Source of the DNA: Sorex araneus | Taxonomy: Eukaryota; Chordata; Mammalia; Eulipotyphla; Soricidae | Assembly: GCF_027595985.1 (NCBI RefSeq) | Contig: NC_073303.1 | Span: 328,041,679 to 328,105,678, forward strand | Direction: 5' to 3' | Length of the DNA: 64,000 nucleotides | Shown here: piece after piece, positions 22,015 through 32,872 of the stretch | Layout of the letters: each line of letters starts with the position of its first letter | How positions within the stretch are numbered: position 1 is the first letter of the stretch | The notes under the pieces: model-generated | Told to the model about the DNA's origin: nothing | Databases searched by the model: none | Seen by the model: only the letters and a program-made list of their open reading frames with translations | Program-made: the position numbers and the translations under genes

Positions 22015-22195
22015 TCTGGGCTAAGCACTGGCCTCACATGTGGCTACCTCCAGTTCAAATCTCTCACATTGACATCTCTCACATCTCTCATACTGCATAT
22101 GGCCCCCCAACCATCTTTGGGTGCATCCTGGAGGCCTCAGAGCACAGCCAAGGTAGACTGGATAATCCACTGTACCACAGGATCTGAGTAGCACC
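22015..22195 (+). mobile_element. Diverged SOR SINE
   Basis: GGGCTAAGCACTGGCCTCAC, CTCCAGTTCAAATCTC and GCATATGGCCCCCCAACC are in SOR order. Confidence 0.4.
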
Positions 22196-22984
22196 ACATC
22201 CTCCAATCCTCACACTTAGCTGTGAAGAATCATCAGAAGTGGCCTGAGGTCTCCTAAATAGAATGTGCGAGCCCCCCAAAATGCAGAAACTTCTATCCTG
22301 CTGAAAGTTCAAAGGGTCCAATGATTAAGAGCATATCAAGATACACTTCTGAGGAAAAGGATGCATTATTGCATCTTGTTCCTCATGTGATAAAAGACTT
22401 AACCCTTAGTGAATATTCTTGGATCTTGCAGCATTTATATTTCTCATTTGTGTGTGCTATTCTGGGCCCATAAACAAAGAGATGGAAAGCTTGTTGGTTT
22501 TAGGTGGGAGAAAGAGCAAGATGAAATCCTACAATGATTTCCAAGCTGATACATAATGGTTTTCTTCCACCTTGGGCATTTGATTCAGCAGATTCAAAGG
22601 TGCTTAAAGTGCCATTGGCAGAACAGGAAAGTAAATTCTCAGCAAGTCCCTAAAGGTGAGTCACAGTGTTTTATTTCACATTAGAACATTAGTCACATTA
22701 GAGTTTTATTTCAAAGTCCTACCATTCTCTGCAGAAAACTACTCTTTGGTAAACAGATTTTGACTTGCAAGCATGCCTGAATGCCTAACATTTTAGTTTG
22801 AGAGGCTGAACACTTAACAGCCTTAGCCACCAAGTCTTTACACAACCTTTGCCCCAGTCATGAACTAGGTATTGTGTTACCCACAAACCATGAAGTTGGA
22901 TGTGCTCAGTAGCACCTCAGCATCAAGTGGAAGTGGTAGTTACCAGATTATTCTCAAAGAGACATTAAAGAATTTGCAGTGACA
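22196..22984. other. Intergenic, nothing recognised
   Basis: No gene or repeat recognised. Confidence 0.4.
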
Positions 22985-23150
22985 TTACAACCTGTAGGCC
23001 ACTTGCCTGGTACACAGTTGAGCCCAGTTCATTCCCTGGCACCCATATATATGGTCTCCCAAGTCTTGCCAGGACTGATCCCTAAGCACAAAGCAGGTGT
23101 AAGCCCTGTGAATTGCCAGTTTTCCCAAAAGCCAGCAAACAAAAGGTGCA
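22985..23150 (+). mobile_element. Diverged SOR SINE
   Basis: GCCACTTGCCTGGTACACAG, TATATGGTCTCCCAAG, CAGGACTGATCCCTAAGC and TTTTCCCAAAAGCC are in SOR order with an A-rich tail. Confidence 0.5.
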
Positions 23151-23644
23151 CGTGATTTTCACTCCTACTTCACTGCCTTCTCTCTCCACATTAGGAATTA
23201 TCTATAATAAATTGACAGTGTGAGAAAATTTTTGCCTGGCTTCTGTATAGTTCTGCAAAGAATGCAAATTATTACATAAGGGGATAACTACACTGAAGTC
23301 TCTTCTAGGATATTCCTAAAATACAAAGGTGAAGGGAAATCATCCTTCTGTGGGCAGAACTTTGAGCAGTGTGCTTGATTGCTCATTGTTTTTGCTTAGA
23401 AAGAAAAATAAACAGATGCAAAACTTTAATTTATTTATTATTATGTATTTATAAGCTACCATTAATGATTTGACTGGATAATTAGAGACCTAGGAGAATA
23501 TGATTGGAAATTTAGTGATTAGGAGTATGTGAATACATTTGTATGAACAGGTGAAAATCATGAAGATGTTTGTATCCTTGGGAATACTTAACCAGAGGGT
23601 AACCTAAGCAGAAGAATATCTTGATAAATAAGTAAATCACTGTC
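23151..23644. other. Intergenic, nothing recognised
   Basis: AT-rich unique sequence. Confidence 0.4.
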
Positions 23645-23882
23645 ACTGTCATTCCATGCTCATCGATTTGTTTGAGCGGGCACCAGTAACGTCTCCATTG
23701 TGAGACTTGCTGTTACTGTTTTTGGCATATTGGATATGGCACGAGTAGCTTGCCAGGCTCTGCTGTGGGGGTGAGATACTCTCGGTAGCTTGTCAGGCTT
23801 TCCGAGAGGGGCAGAGAAATCGAACCTGGGTAGGCTGTGTGCAAGGCAAATGCCCTACCTGCTATGCTATCACTCCAGCCCA
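23645..23882 (-). mobile_element. RTE-tailed SINE
   Basis: The tail CACTGTCACTGTCATTCC leads to GCTCATCGATTTGTTTGAGC, AACGTCTCCATTGTGAGAC, GGTAGCTTGTCAGGC, and GCTATGCTATCACTCCAGCC at the head. Near full length. Confidence 0.9.
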
Positions 23883-24895
23883 AAGAAGTAAGTATGGTGA
23901 CTTATTCTTTGAAGAGAGGTTGACACCCTTCTCCCAGGCATTCCTAGTATTACGCAGTGGGCTCATGAACATGGCTATAGCGGAAGAGATGAAGACCTAT
24001 GGTCAGTAAAATGAGCTTTCATTCACTAAGGCCAACTTGGCTCCAGCAACTTCTAAGTACCCAATCTTCCTGCATGAAATACCAAACTAAGTTTCCAATT
24101 TTTCACCATTTCTAGTGGCAAGCAACAAGCTACCTAATTCACAGTTGATTACACTGGGCCACATTCATCAAGGAAAAGGAAACACTTTGTTCTTACTGAC
24201 TCCATATAAATATTTACTTTCTGGAAATAAACATTCTCTACCACCTTTGGATCACTGCCCTGACCGTGCTCCTCACCATACTGAAGAGGCTGGTTTGGTA
24301 GATGATTTTTACAATAACAGCATCAGCTACGTGGCACACTCTTGCATGGCAGAGGAAATATCTTCCAGGAAGCAGACTGTGCTCTGAGTAATGCCCAATA
24401 TGTAGTACTTTTCCCCCCTTAGTCAGGACCCACAAGTTCAAGTATAAAAGACTGTAGAGAGAGAATGGGACTATTTACTATTGTTCTTAGTGATCAAACA
24501 GCAAAATGTTTCCTTACCATCTCTGTGATCTGATACTGTGCTGGTCTAGGTATTCTATCTCTAAAACAAAAGATACCAAAATTCCATTAAATTGGAAAAG
24601 ATACTGCTTAATTACGTTAAGCTAACACTGCTACCTGATCACCTTGGCCTCATACTTCTGACTCAACAGGCAAAAAATCAAGGACATATTGAACTCTTCT
24701 ATAATGGAGTTGGAAAAAAAACCTAGAAAAGTTCATAGTTCTACCTAGCCCTATGATTAAAGCAAAATGGAGTTCCAGAGAGATAGCTCAAAGAGCCCTA
24801 ATGGCCCCAATAAAGACGGCCCAAGTACCCAGGTCTCTGGTCTAAGTACTTCAGAGAGTGGTTCCTACAACACTGGAGGGGAGGCCCTTATAAAA
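23883..24895. other. Intergenic, no gene recognised
   Basis: The 90-codon open stretch at 24,115-24,387 resembles no protein I know. A trace of SOR-like sequence may lie at 24,762-24,890. Confidence 0.45.
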
Positions 24896-25715
24896 ATTGT
24901 CACTGTATCAATGTCATCCTGTTGTTCGTGGATTTACTCCAGCAGGCAGTAGTAATGTCTTTATTACACTCAGCCCTGAGATTTTAGCAGCCTCTTCTTA
25001 CTCGTCTTTCCCAATGACTTGAGGCTCTTTTAGGGTCAGGGCAATGAGACCTATCGTTACTATTTTTGGCATATCGAATACACCATAGGTAGCTTGCCAG
25101 GCTCTGCCCACCCTGAGGGCGGGATACTCTCAGTAGCTTGCTGGACTCTCTGAGAGGTATATATATATATCTGTTACTATATTTGGGATATGAATACACC
25201 ACGGGAAGCTTGCCAGGCTCTCCTGAGTGGGCGGTAGACTCTCGGCAGCTTGTCAGGATCCCTTAGAGGGAGAACTAGGCTATTAGCTTCCGGGAGCTTG
25301 GTTTTATAATCTCTGGATGTTGGCCTTTGATGGGATTACACTGCGCCAGGGTAGTTTCTGGGTGTGACTTCTTAGCTATTGGAAAATGGGGGATCTGGGT
25401 GGAAGAGGCCCAGTCCCGATCTGAGCAGCCTTGGAGATCTCGGCTCTGGGTCCCACACACTTGGGTTCCTCTGCCGGCTCCCCCATGCGTGAGGCTCATC
25501 CGAACATGTGGAGAGGGGCCTTGAGTATGGCTGCGGCTGGGTTCCGGAGGTCCTCAACTGTCAAGGCTCTGCTCGGGGTGGGGAGGGAAACGCAACCCTC
25601 CAAGGGGCCCTGGTGAAGACAGCCAGGAGCGGGGGCAAAAGACTGCATCACTCTCTTTCAGAACTTGGTTTTAATCTCTGGATGTTGGCCATTGATGGGA
25701 TTACATGGCATCAAT
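24896..25715 (-). mobile_element. Composite RTE-tailed retroposon with tandem head units
   Basis: In minus-strand sense it has, from 5' to 3': a partial head unit (25,715-25,665), a ~367-bp head unit (25,664-25,272) and two copies of the SINE middle separated by a short (TA)n (25,271-25,171 and 25,157-25,054). A ~90-bp block shared with 10.35-10.45 kb (25,053-24,966) and the RTE-like end with a GTCACTGTATCAATGTCATC tail complete it. The phrase CTCTGGATGTTGGCC recurs at about 25,312 and 25,677. The same head unit forms positions 1-385. It has no coding capacity. Confidence 0.6.
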
Positions 25716-25810
25716 GGCAGTAAAAGTAAATAAAGAAATAAAAAGTAAATAATAAAAAAGTAAATAAAATAAAAGTTAAAAAATATTAAAAAGTAAATAA
25801 AGAAATCTAT
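25716..25810. repeat. A/T-rich simple repeat (AAGTAAATA-like)
   Basis: Irregular repeats of AAAGTAAATAA abut the 5' side of the composite retroposon. Confidence 0.8.
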
Positions 25811-26112
25811 GAAGTAAAAGCAATAATTTCCTAATACAAACATGATTCCAAATTCCCAGACCCTTTAGGAATGGTCTGCTTCATCTAACCACACAAAGAA
25901 ACATAACCAACGGTGACAAAGAAATTGCAGAATGGACACTGGAAGAAGATACTTATAAGTAGTACCTGCAGTCATATGACCAGTTATTAAAATGAAGACT
26001 ATAATTATTATGAATATTTTTCCTAAATTTTGTTATGGATATGTATGTATGCAGACAGCTTTGTTTTAGTAATGCTCATGTTGCTTTATTGTATCAGATT
26101 TGTTTACTTTTG

Positions 26113-26280
26113 GGGCCAGAGAGACAGTGCAATCACTAGGCACTTGCCCTACTAGCTGCTAACGTGGGTTGGATCTCTGGCACCACAAATGGTCCCCCAA
26201 ACACTGCCAGGAGTGATCCCTAAGCAATAGAGGCAGGGGTAAGCTCTGAGCACTGCTGGTGTAGTCCCAAAACAAAACAA
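26113..26280 (+). mobile_element. Diverged SOR SINE
   Basis: GGGGCCAGAGAGACAGTGC, AAATGGTCCCCCAAACACTG, GTAGTCCCAAAACAAAAC. Confidence 0.6.
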
Positions 26281-26317
26281 TAAGGAGAAGTGTTGGATTT
26301 AAATCTATATCATAGTG

Positions 26318-26508
26318 TTTTATTTTGTTTGGGAACCACATCTAGTGGAGTACAGGGGAGTCTCCTGGTTCAGTGCTTGGATGTGGGGTTATGGGGTCTC
26401 TCCTGGCAATACTCAGTAAACCATGTGTTGCTGGAATATGGAGGAAGAACTAAGACCTCCTACAAACAAAGTATGTGCTCAGCCCATTGAACTATCTCCC
26501 TGCCTTCT
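26318..26508 (-). mobile_element. Diverged SOR SINE
   Basis: GGGAACCACATCTAGTGGAG, CTCCTGGCAATACTCAG, TGAACTATCTCCCTGCC, in minus-strand SOR order. Confidence 0.5.
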
Positions 26509-26552
26509 TTTATCATAGAATGTAACTAATGTTAATTTACATCTTATTTTTA

Positions 26553-26584
26553 CACTTGATCTTAGCCAAAAGGCTGAGAAGCAA
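26553..26584 (-). pseudogene. U2 snRNA 5' fragment, retroposed
   Basis: The reverse complement reads GCTTCTCAGCCTTTTGGCTA followed by AGATCAAGTG, the first ~32 nt of U2 snRNA (family: GCUUCUCGGCCUUUUGGCUA) with one clear G-to-A change. TTACATCTTATTTTTA is repeated exactly at 26,537-26,552 and 26,585-26,600, a 16-bp target-site duplication. There is no poly(A), as in 3'-truncated snRNA pseudogenes. Confidence 0.9.
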
Positions 26585-26708
26585 TTACATCTTATTTTTA
26601 AAGTCACAAGTTATTATGGAAAACATTGCCCAAGGACTTTGGTTCTCTTCTTTTAAAAAATATGCAAGACACTTAACAGCATGCAAGGTGGAAATATGAC
26701 CTTGTTAT

Positions 26709-27032
26709 TGTTTTTTTAAAAAAAATATTTATTTTTATTCAATCACCATGTGGAAAGTTACAAAGCTTTCAGTCTTAAGTCTCAGTTACACAATGCTCAA
26801 ACACCCATCCCTTCATCAGTGCACATGTTTCACCACCAAGAACCACAGTAAACCTCCCCCCCTACCCTCCCATCCGCCAGCCCATCACCCCACCTGTGTA
26901 GCTGATAAATTTCACTCTACTTTCTCTTTACTTTGATTACATTCAATATTTCAACAAAAACTCACCATTATTGTTTGGAGTCCCCCCCCTTAAGTCAGAC
27001 CTGCTGGAACGGAAGCATTTGATAATTTGTTT
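26709..27032 (-). mobile_element. 5'-truncated L1 3' UTR fragment
   Basis: It matches the 3' UTR at 13.1-13.5 kb (TTCAATCACCATGTGGAAAG, ATCCCTTCATCAGTGCACATG). TGACCTTGTTAT at 26,697-26,708 and 27,033-27,044 is a 12-bp exact target duplication. Confidence 0.92.
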
Positions 27033-27044
27033 TGACCTTGTTAT

Positions 27045-27595
27045 GGTGTTTTTTGGAGATAATATCACTTTAGAAAAATATTTATGACTATCAAGTTATC
27101 AAATGGCAGACCAAGATGATTAATTTTATGTAACCACTTGGCCAGGTCATGATTTCCATTTGTGGAACAACACTAGTTTCTAAGATGCTATGAAGGCATT
27201 TTTTTGGTATATGATTAACATCGTTTTTGAGTAAAGTAAATTAGTTCTATAATGAGGATGGCCTTCATCCAATAAATGGAAGACCTCAAGAGAAAATTCT
27301 GAGGTCCCCTGAGGTATGTCTTCAGATTGCTCTTTCACCGTTTCAGTACTTTCCATCCTGCTAACCTGCTCTGTATATTTTAGACCTCACATTCATGCAT
27401 GGCAGCTCTTAAAAGTTGAGAGAGAGGGAGGGGAGGTCTTAGAGAGAGAGAGAGAGGAGAGAAAGATATAGAGATTGAGGTAGCCTATTGTTTCTGTTTC
27501 TCTGTTGTACAATCTTAGTCAGTAGGGAAAATACAAATTAAAACCACAAAAATTAGATGGAAATATCATTTGATACCCATTAGGATGAATACAAA
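27045..27595. other. Intergenic; short GA-rich run near 27,420-27,470
   Basis: No gene recognised. Confidence 0.4.
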
Positions 27596-27665
27596 CTGGG
27601 CCTGTATCTCAGTGGTAGGGTCCTTGGCTGACAGGTCCTGGGTTCAATACCTGGCACACGCGCAG
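27596..27665 (+). mobile_element. Short tRNA-derived SINE of a third family (ID-like)
   Basis: CTGTATCTCAGTGGTAGGGT (A-box-like) and CCTGGGTTCAATACCTGGCA (B-box-like) with tRNA spacing, not the SOR head. Confidence 0.5.
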
Positions 27666-27849
27666 ACATACTCACTCATACACACACAAATATGTGTACA
27701 TAAAATGATTGATTTATATTCTCTGGAAGTGACCTACCTATTAGTTATCTATTCAGCCATAATCTCATGTGACTCTTCTCTGGCTACAGTTTGGTCTGTG
27801 GACACAACCTTGGTATAACCTGACTACTCATTTTTTCTTGGGACCAGCA

Positions 27850-27925
27850 ATGTGTAACTAAGTGGTGAGCATTTGCCTTTCAAAAATGAGGCCCTGTGTT
27901 CAATTCCCAGCTACCACACAGTAAG
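27850..27925 (+). mobile_element. Short tRNA-derived SINE of the third family
   Basis: GTGGTGAGCATTTGCCTTTC and TGTGTTCAATTCCCAGCTAC. More decayed than the copy at 27.6 kb. Confidence 0.45.
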
Positions 27926-29253
27926 GACCCTTTACTATGTTCAAGTACACTCTCTCCCTAGCCTTTAAAATGTTGCTTTCTTTTTAATTCTCCTGAGTTC
28001 CATTTCAGTATGCCCAGTGAATCCTAAATGAATTAGCATAGCTTTTTTACTCATTGCTTAATATAAACTTATAGTCAAAATAAATGCAAAAGTTGCATAA
28101 TAAATTATCAAACAAAAATATTAAACAAGTGATGAAATCTAACCTTCCTGTTTATTTCATTTCAGATTAAAGAAATCTCAAAAAATGAAGGAAAATCCTA
28201 AAGGTAAACTTGACACTGTTTTGTCTGTAGTAATTAGGATTTATTAAATACTATCAGAATCTAATGACATATAGATATTATTTCTTTAAAAAGTTCTGCA
28301 CATATGTCCCTGTAGTCTCAGAAATGTAAAGCAAATTTCTGAAAAACTGGTTTGAGAATTTTTCTTTGGTTTGTTTTTGGTTTTTTTTTTTAATTGTTAA
28401 TAATGGTGATGCCTTTTCTCCTCCCAGAAAACAAATACCTGCAGCAGGTATACTGGTTGTCAGACAAAATTAACTTCCTTCCGTTCTTTCCTTTTCAAGA
28501 CTTTCATACCCAAGACACAGAAAACAATTGAATACATCTGAGAGTTCTGCTTCCCATGGGGCTCTATGCTAATAGTTTTCAACCTTTACTAAAGGAATGG
28601 TTTACTCTAAACAAAAGCATTTAGTGTCATGCCATCTGTTTCTGCAGCTTATTAAAAAGAAGGAAATCAGTGAAAAAGTACTCCTTCTAATGAGATACTA
28701 GGAGAAAAAAAATAAAGAAAATTTTCCACCTGGCCCTTACATCTACTCTAATGTCACACTCTGATTTATAAAATATTCCTGTTTCACTACTATGCTCTCT
28801 AAAATAATTAACATTTCATTCTAGTACCTTATTTTTTCACTTACTAGCTTAATATTTTTCATGTTTTAAATGCTCTAGAAAATTTTCCCTTCTAATACAA
28901 ATGTGCTTCTTATGTGAGTGAAATGATGTAAAAACCCTGAAAAATATATTACTTTGTCTTTTCTCTTATTTTAAAATTTGTGGTGTATATTCATCCAGGT
29001 TTATGTATATGAAACTAACTTACTTTGACTGTGTTAATCACTATTTGTGTCCTTTTTATTCATCCTAAATTTTCTATTAAGTGAGCATCAATGTGCTAAG
29101 ATCCAGGCCAGCCTCTCCCTCATAAAAAGGAATAAATTATGACTGGTCAACAGTTTATCAGTTCTCTTTAGAAAGATTCAGTATTTTCTCTGCTTGTCTG
29201 TTTCTCTATTATTTGTACACAAGTATATTATTAATATAGAAAAGTACTCATAG
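27926..29253. other. Intergenic, no gene recognised
   Basis: 1.3 kb of unique AT-rich DNA. A splice-like arrangement around 28,160-28,205 was examined and rejected. Confidence 0.5.
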
Positions 29254-30618
29254 TCGAAGTTGGCCAGCATTTGTGCCACTTGGCACAATGTTTGGTGCTA
29301 TTAAAATGATGTCATCAGCAAAGCAGAGGAGGTGTAGTTGCCAACCATCTATCTTAACTCCCATTCCTTCCCATTTCAGTCATCGCATGACGTTCTCAAG
29401 GGTGGCACTGAAGAGTTTCTGTGAAAGGCTATCACCCTGCTGAACCCCTCTCTTTATGACGTCAATGATTACTTCCTTGTAGAATGGTGAGATCCTGGTG
29501 GTGAATCCATAATACAGTTAGAAGAAGATCTTGATGTACTGAGTTTGAACACCCTGTTTGGTTGGGCTTCAATGACTGCTTCAGTCTCAACAGAATCAAA
29601 GGCCTTTAAATCAATGAACGTTAGACAGGGATATGTGGATATGGTCAATTGTGCTGAATCCTTTTCGGAACCCGGCTTGCTCGCATGGTTGTCCTTCATC
29701 TAGTGTTCTGCCTATTCTATTCAGAATTACTCGAGTGAACAACTTGTAGACGATGGACAACAGGCAGATTGGGCAATAGCTGCCAATGTTGTGGATGTCT
29801 CCCTTCTTGTACAACAGAACCATCCTGCTGGTTTTAAATTGGGATGGAACCTTGCATTCAGACAGGTAGCATGTGAAGAAGAAGAATAATTGCCAAGCAT
29901 GTAAAGAGCGGACTTCAACCACGAGTGTGGAAAGGTCAGACTGCAGCTGGATATCACCAACACAATGTTCATGAAAAAAACTAGTCCCTGATGTTCCATT
30001 TGCTCTCAATGGGATAAACATCTCTGAATGCAGCAGCTATGTGTAGCTGGGTCGAGAACTCAACATGAGGAACGACTTGGCGCCAGAACTGCGCAGGAGG
30101 AAGAGAGCAGCGTGGAATGCCTTCAAGAGTGTCAAAGAAGTTGTTAAGAGGATGAAGAACCTCTGGCTCCAAGCACATCTTTCCGACTCCACCATTCTTC
30201 CTGCACTAACATATGCCTCAGAGACCTGGGCCCTACGAAAACAGGACAAGAATGCTATTTGGTATCCTAAAGAGGAATCGAAAGAGCTATGCTTGGAATA
30301 TCACATTTCACTCAAGTGAGAGAAGGAATCTAGAGTTCTGACCTCCATCAATGAACAAGAATCAGGGACACTGTCTCATTTGCCAAGGCGTCGAAAATCA
30401 GATAGGCCAGACACCTAATGCAATTTTGAGATGATCACTGGACTAGAGCTATTACTGACTGGATTCCACTGATGTCAAAAGACCACATGGCCGCCCACCT
30501 AAGAGATGGTCAGACTTCTTCGTCAAAACCCTGAATGAACAGTTTGAGGCTCTTCGTGTTCCTGGATGAGCAGATACCACTGGGCTACACTAGCATGTGA
30601 CTGGCACGAATAGAGAGG
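29254..30618 (+). mobile_element. RTE-clade LINE copy 2, 5'-inverted, 3' end lost
   Basis: The minus-strand segment 29,254-29,884 encodes the RT from YLSECKVPSQ to the active-site region CFADDIILI and on to QMLADFD at the left edge. The plus-strand segment from about 29,890 starts at the matching point (ECGKVRLQLD) and runs to the C-terminus near 30,600. Inner and outer breakpoints fit a twin-primed 5' inversion. The last ~60 bp and tail are missing: the sequence passes at about 30,619 into an inverted L1 3' UTR. No target duplication could be assigned. Confidence 0.85.
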
Positions 30619-30822
30619 TTCTCTCTCTCCTTTTGGGTGTTGTGTTTTGCGGTAGGGATATTGAGTGGCCATCCTGTTCAGTCTCCAGTCTACTTTCAGC
30701 AGGCATCTCCCTTCCCGAGCGGGATCTCCAACCACATTTTACAAGGTGTCCCCTTCTCTATCCGGGCTGCCTTTCCCCCAGCATGTGAGGCCAGTTCCAA
30801 GTCATGGAGCCAACCTCTTTTC
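30619..30822 (-). mobile_element. L1 3' UTR fragment fused to RTE copy 2
   Basis: CTTTTGGGTGTTGTGTTTTGC, GAGTGGCCATCCTG and CTGCCTTTCCCCCAGCATGTG match the second L1 3' UTR subtype (4.96-5.37 kb). It lacks the poly(A) end and begins abruptly inside RTE sequence. Confidence 0.75.
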
Positions 30823-30944
30823 ATTTTTGAACTGTCAATCAACCACATGTCTCCATCTGCTTCTCACTAACATTTTTCTTTGAGAAATTTATTTTAAGAA
30901 CTATTTAAAGCAGAATTAAAACTGACATGCTGAAGATGAAATAG

Positions 30945-31180
30945 AGTGTCAGGCTATCAAACCCAAATACAAAAAGTCTGCTACATGAAAAAAAAAAGAA
31001 ATAAAAAAGAAAAACTTAAATTCCATTTATAATCATAATTAAAAGAATTAAGTGCTTGGGAATAAACTAAAGAATTGAATGACTTGTATGTTAAGAACTA
31101 AAAGTCACTATGAAAAGTAGTGACTATGAAAGGCACATACAAGGAGATAAGTATGGCCATGGGTTCAAAAGAATAATATT
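30945..31180 (+). mobile_element. Old L1 ORF2 fragment
   Basis: ATTCCATTTATAATCATAAT, GGGAATAAACTAAAG and ACTTGTATGTTAAGAAC follow the order of the L1 RT segment that reads P-F-x-I-A ... L-G-I-N-L-T ... D-L-Y. Decayed. Confidence 0.45.
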
Positions 31181-31199
31181 GTAAAAATGACCAATCTAG

Positions 31200-31435
31200 T
31201 GTCTCAGGGATAACTCAGTAGTAGAGCAATTGTTTTTCAGTCCGACATTGGTGAGATTGAGATTTTATTGCTGGCACAGCTCCATATGTCAAGTAAAATT
31301 CTGCTGCTTTGCTATTTGTGATCCCTGGTGCCACAATAAAGAGTGTGATCTCCTGAACACCACAGTCAAGCTTGTGTGAGCACAAAAACTAAAGTGTGTC
31401 AAGAGCTGAACAAATACCATACCAAAAAAAAAAAA
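31200..31435 (+). mobile_element. Third-family tRNA-derived SINE, longer form
   Basis: AACTCAGTAGTAGAGCAATT resembles a tRNA A-box region. Downstream, CCACAATAAAGAGTGTGATCTC corresponds to CCACAATAGAAAGTTTGATCTC at about 51,530, indicating a shared family. Confidence 0.4.
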
Positions 31436-31512
31436 TAGAGAGGGTCAACAGGCTATGCAAAACTACTCTCTCGCTTACTATCAGGAAAAAAACAAAAAAA
31501 ATGACAGTGATA

Positions 31513-31690
31513 GGGGCTGGAGTGATAGCACAGCAGGTAGGGCGTTTGCCTTGCAAGTGGCCGACCTGGGTTTGATTCCCAGCATCCTATATGGTCCCCT
31601 GAGCACCGCCAGGAGTAATTCCTGACGGCATGAACCAGGAATAACCCCTGTGCATCGCCAGGTGTGACCCAAAAAGCAAAAAAAAAAAAA
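31513..31690 (+). mobile_element. SOR SINE
   Basis: Near-consensus SOR. The duplication (A)nTGACAGTGATA occurs on both sides (ending at 31,511 and 31,701). Confidence 0.92.
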
Positions 31691-32184
31691 ATGACAGTGA
31701 TAAACCATCTCTGATTTGTGGAGATGGACTACATAAAAAAGACTAGGGTTGAGAGTATGAGTGGGAGGATGAAGAAATAGAAACACTCACAAGTTGTTGA
31801 TGAAAATTTGTCCAGCCTTCACAGAAAACAGTATAGAGAACTCTTAAAAAATTTCAAATTAATTTACCATATGACACAAAAATTCCATTCTTAGTTATCT
31901 ATCCAAACACAGACACATTAATTCAATAAATACATGTAACTCCACATTGCAGCACTATTTGCACTAGTCAAAATATGGAAACAACCCAAGTGCCCAAAAG
32001 ACAAATGGATTAAAGTACATATACAAAATAAAAATCTATTCAGCCGCAAGAAAAAAATTAGATCTTTCCCTTTGAGACAATACGGTTGGAACTGGTGGGG
32101 TCAAGTTAAGTGAAATAAGTCTGAAGGAGAAAGATAAATACTGAATTATGTAACTCATAGATGGGATATAGAAAAGCAAAACGT

Positions 32185-32324
32185 GGGGCTGGAGTGATAG
32201 CACAGCGGGTATGGCCTTGCACGCGGCTGACCCGAGTTCGATTCCCAGCATCCCATATGATCCCTTGAGCACTGTCAGGGGTAATTCTGAGTGCAGAGCC
32301 AGGAGTAACCCCTGTGCATTGCCA
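32185..32324 (+). mobile_element. SOR SINE, first of a head-to-tail pair
   Basis: GGGGCTGGAGTGATAGCACAG through TGCATTGCCA. It lacks its own A tail and joins directly to the next SOR. Confidence 0.9.
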
Positions 32325-32485
32325 GCTGGACTGATAGCACAGTGGGTAGGGCGTTTACCTTGCACGCAGCCGACCTGGGTTCTAATCCCAGCATCATATA
32401 TGGTCCCCTGAGCACCGCCAGGAATAATTCCTGAGTGCAGAGCCAGGAGTAACCCCTGTGCATCGCCAGGTGTGACCCAAAAAGA
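32325..32485 (+). mobile_element. SOR SINE, second of a head-to-tail pair
   Basis: GCTGGACTGATAGCACAGTGG through TGTGACCCAAAAAG and an A-rich tail. The same orientation without a spacer suggests a dimer inserted as one unit. Confidence 0.9.
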
Positions 32486-32872
32486 AAAAAAAGGGAAACC
32501 GTTAAAAGACAAAACCAATCCATGAACTCAAACCACAGAGCTGTGGTTTGCAGAGGGGTTGCGTTGGAGGGTGAGCATGAGAGGAGGTGTCCCAATAGAG
32601 GAATATTGATACTTTGGAGAGTTGGTGGTGTGGTACGATAAACTTTAAAATGGCATGAAATCATATACCCAAAATACATAATTGTGTAAATTAAGGTTAC
32701 CTCAATCAAACAAATTTTTAAATATTAAGGTGCATACAAAGTGAAAAAGAATCAGGGGAGATGGGTGACAGGCCCCAGAACAGAAACTGAAGTACAAAGT
32801 TGAGGTAACAGGAGCCAGGAATATTAAGCTAGTTGAAATTTAGTTCTTAAAAAGAGAAACTCATACAAGCAG

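Larger units (their letters stand above)
31800..32725 (+). mobile_element. Old L1 3' end (eutherian type), interrupted by two SORs
   Basis: CAGCACTATTTGCACTAGTC, GGAAACAACCCAAGTGCCC, TATTCAGCCGCAAGAAAAAA and GTGAAATAAGTCTGAAGGAG are the conserved end of L1 ORF2 in old mammalian L1s. The 3' UTR resumes after 32,485 and ends near an A-rich stretch at 32,710. Confidence 0.75.

Noticed and set aside
28155-28210. Exon-like arrangement: pyrimidine tract, CAG, about 40 open bases, AAAG|GTAAAC
   Set aside because: It has no recognisable protein and no partner exons, and lies in AT-rich DNA where such matches are common by chance.
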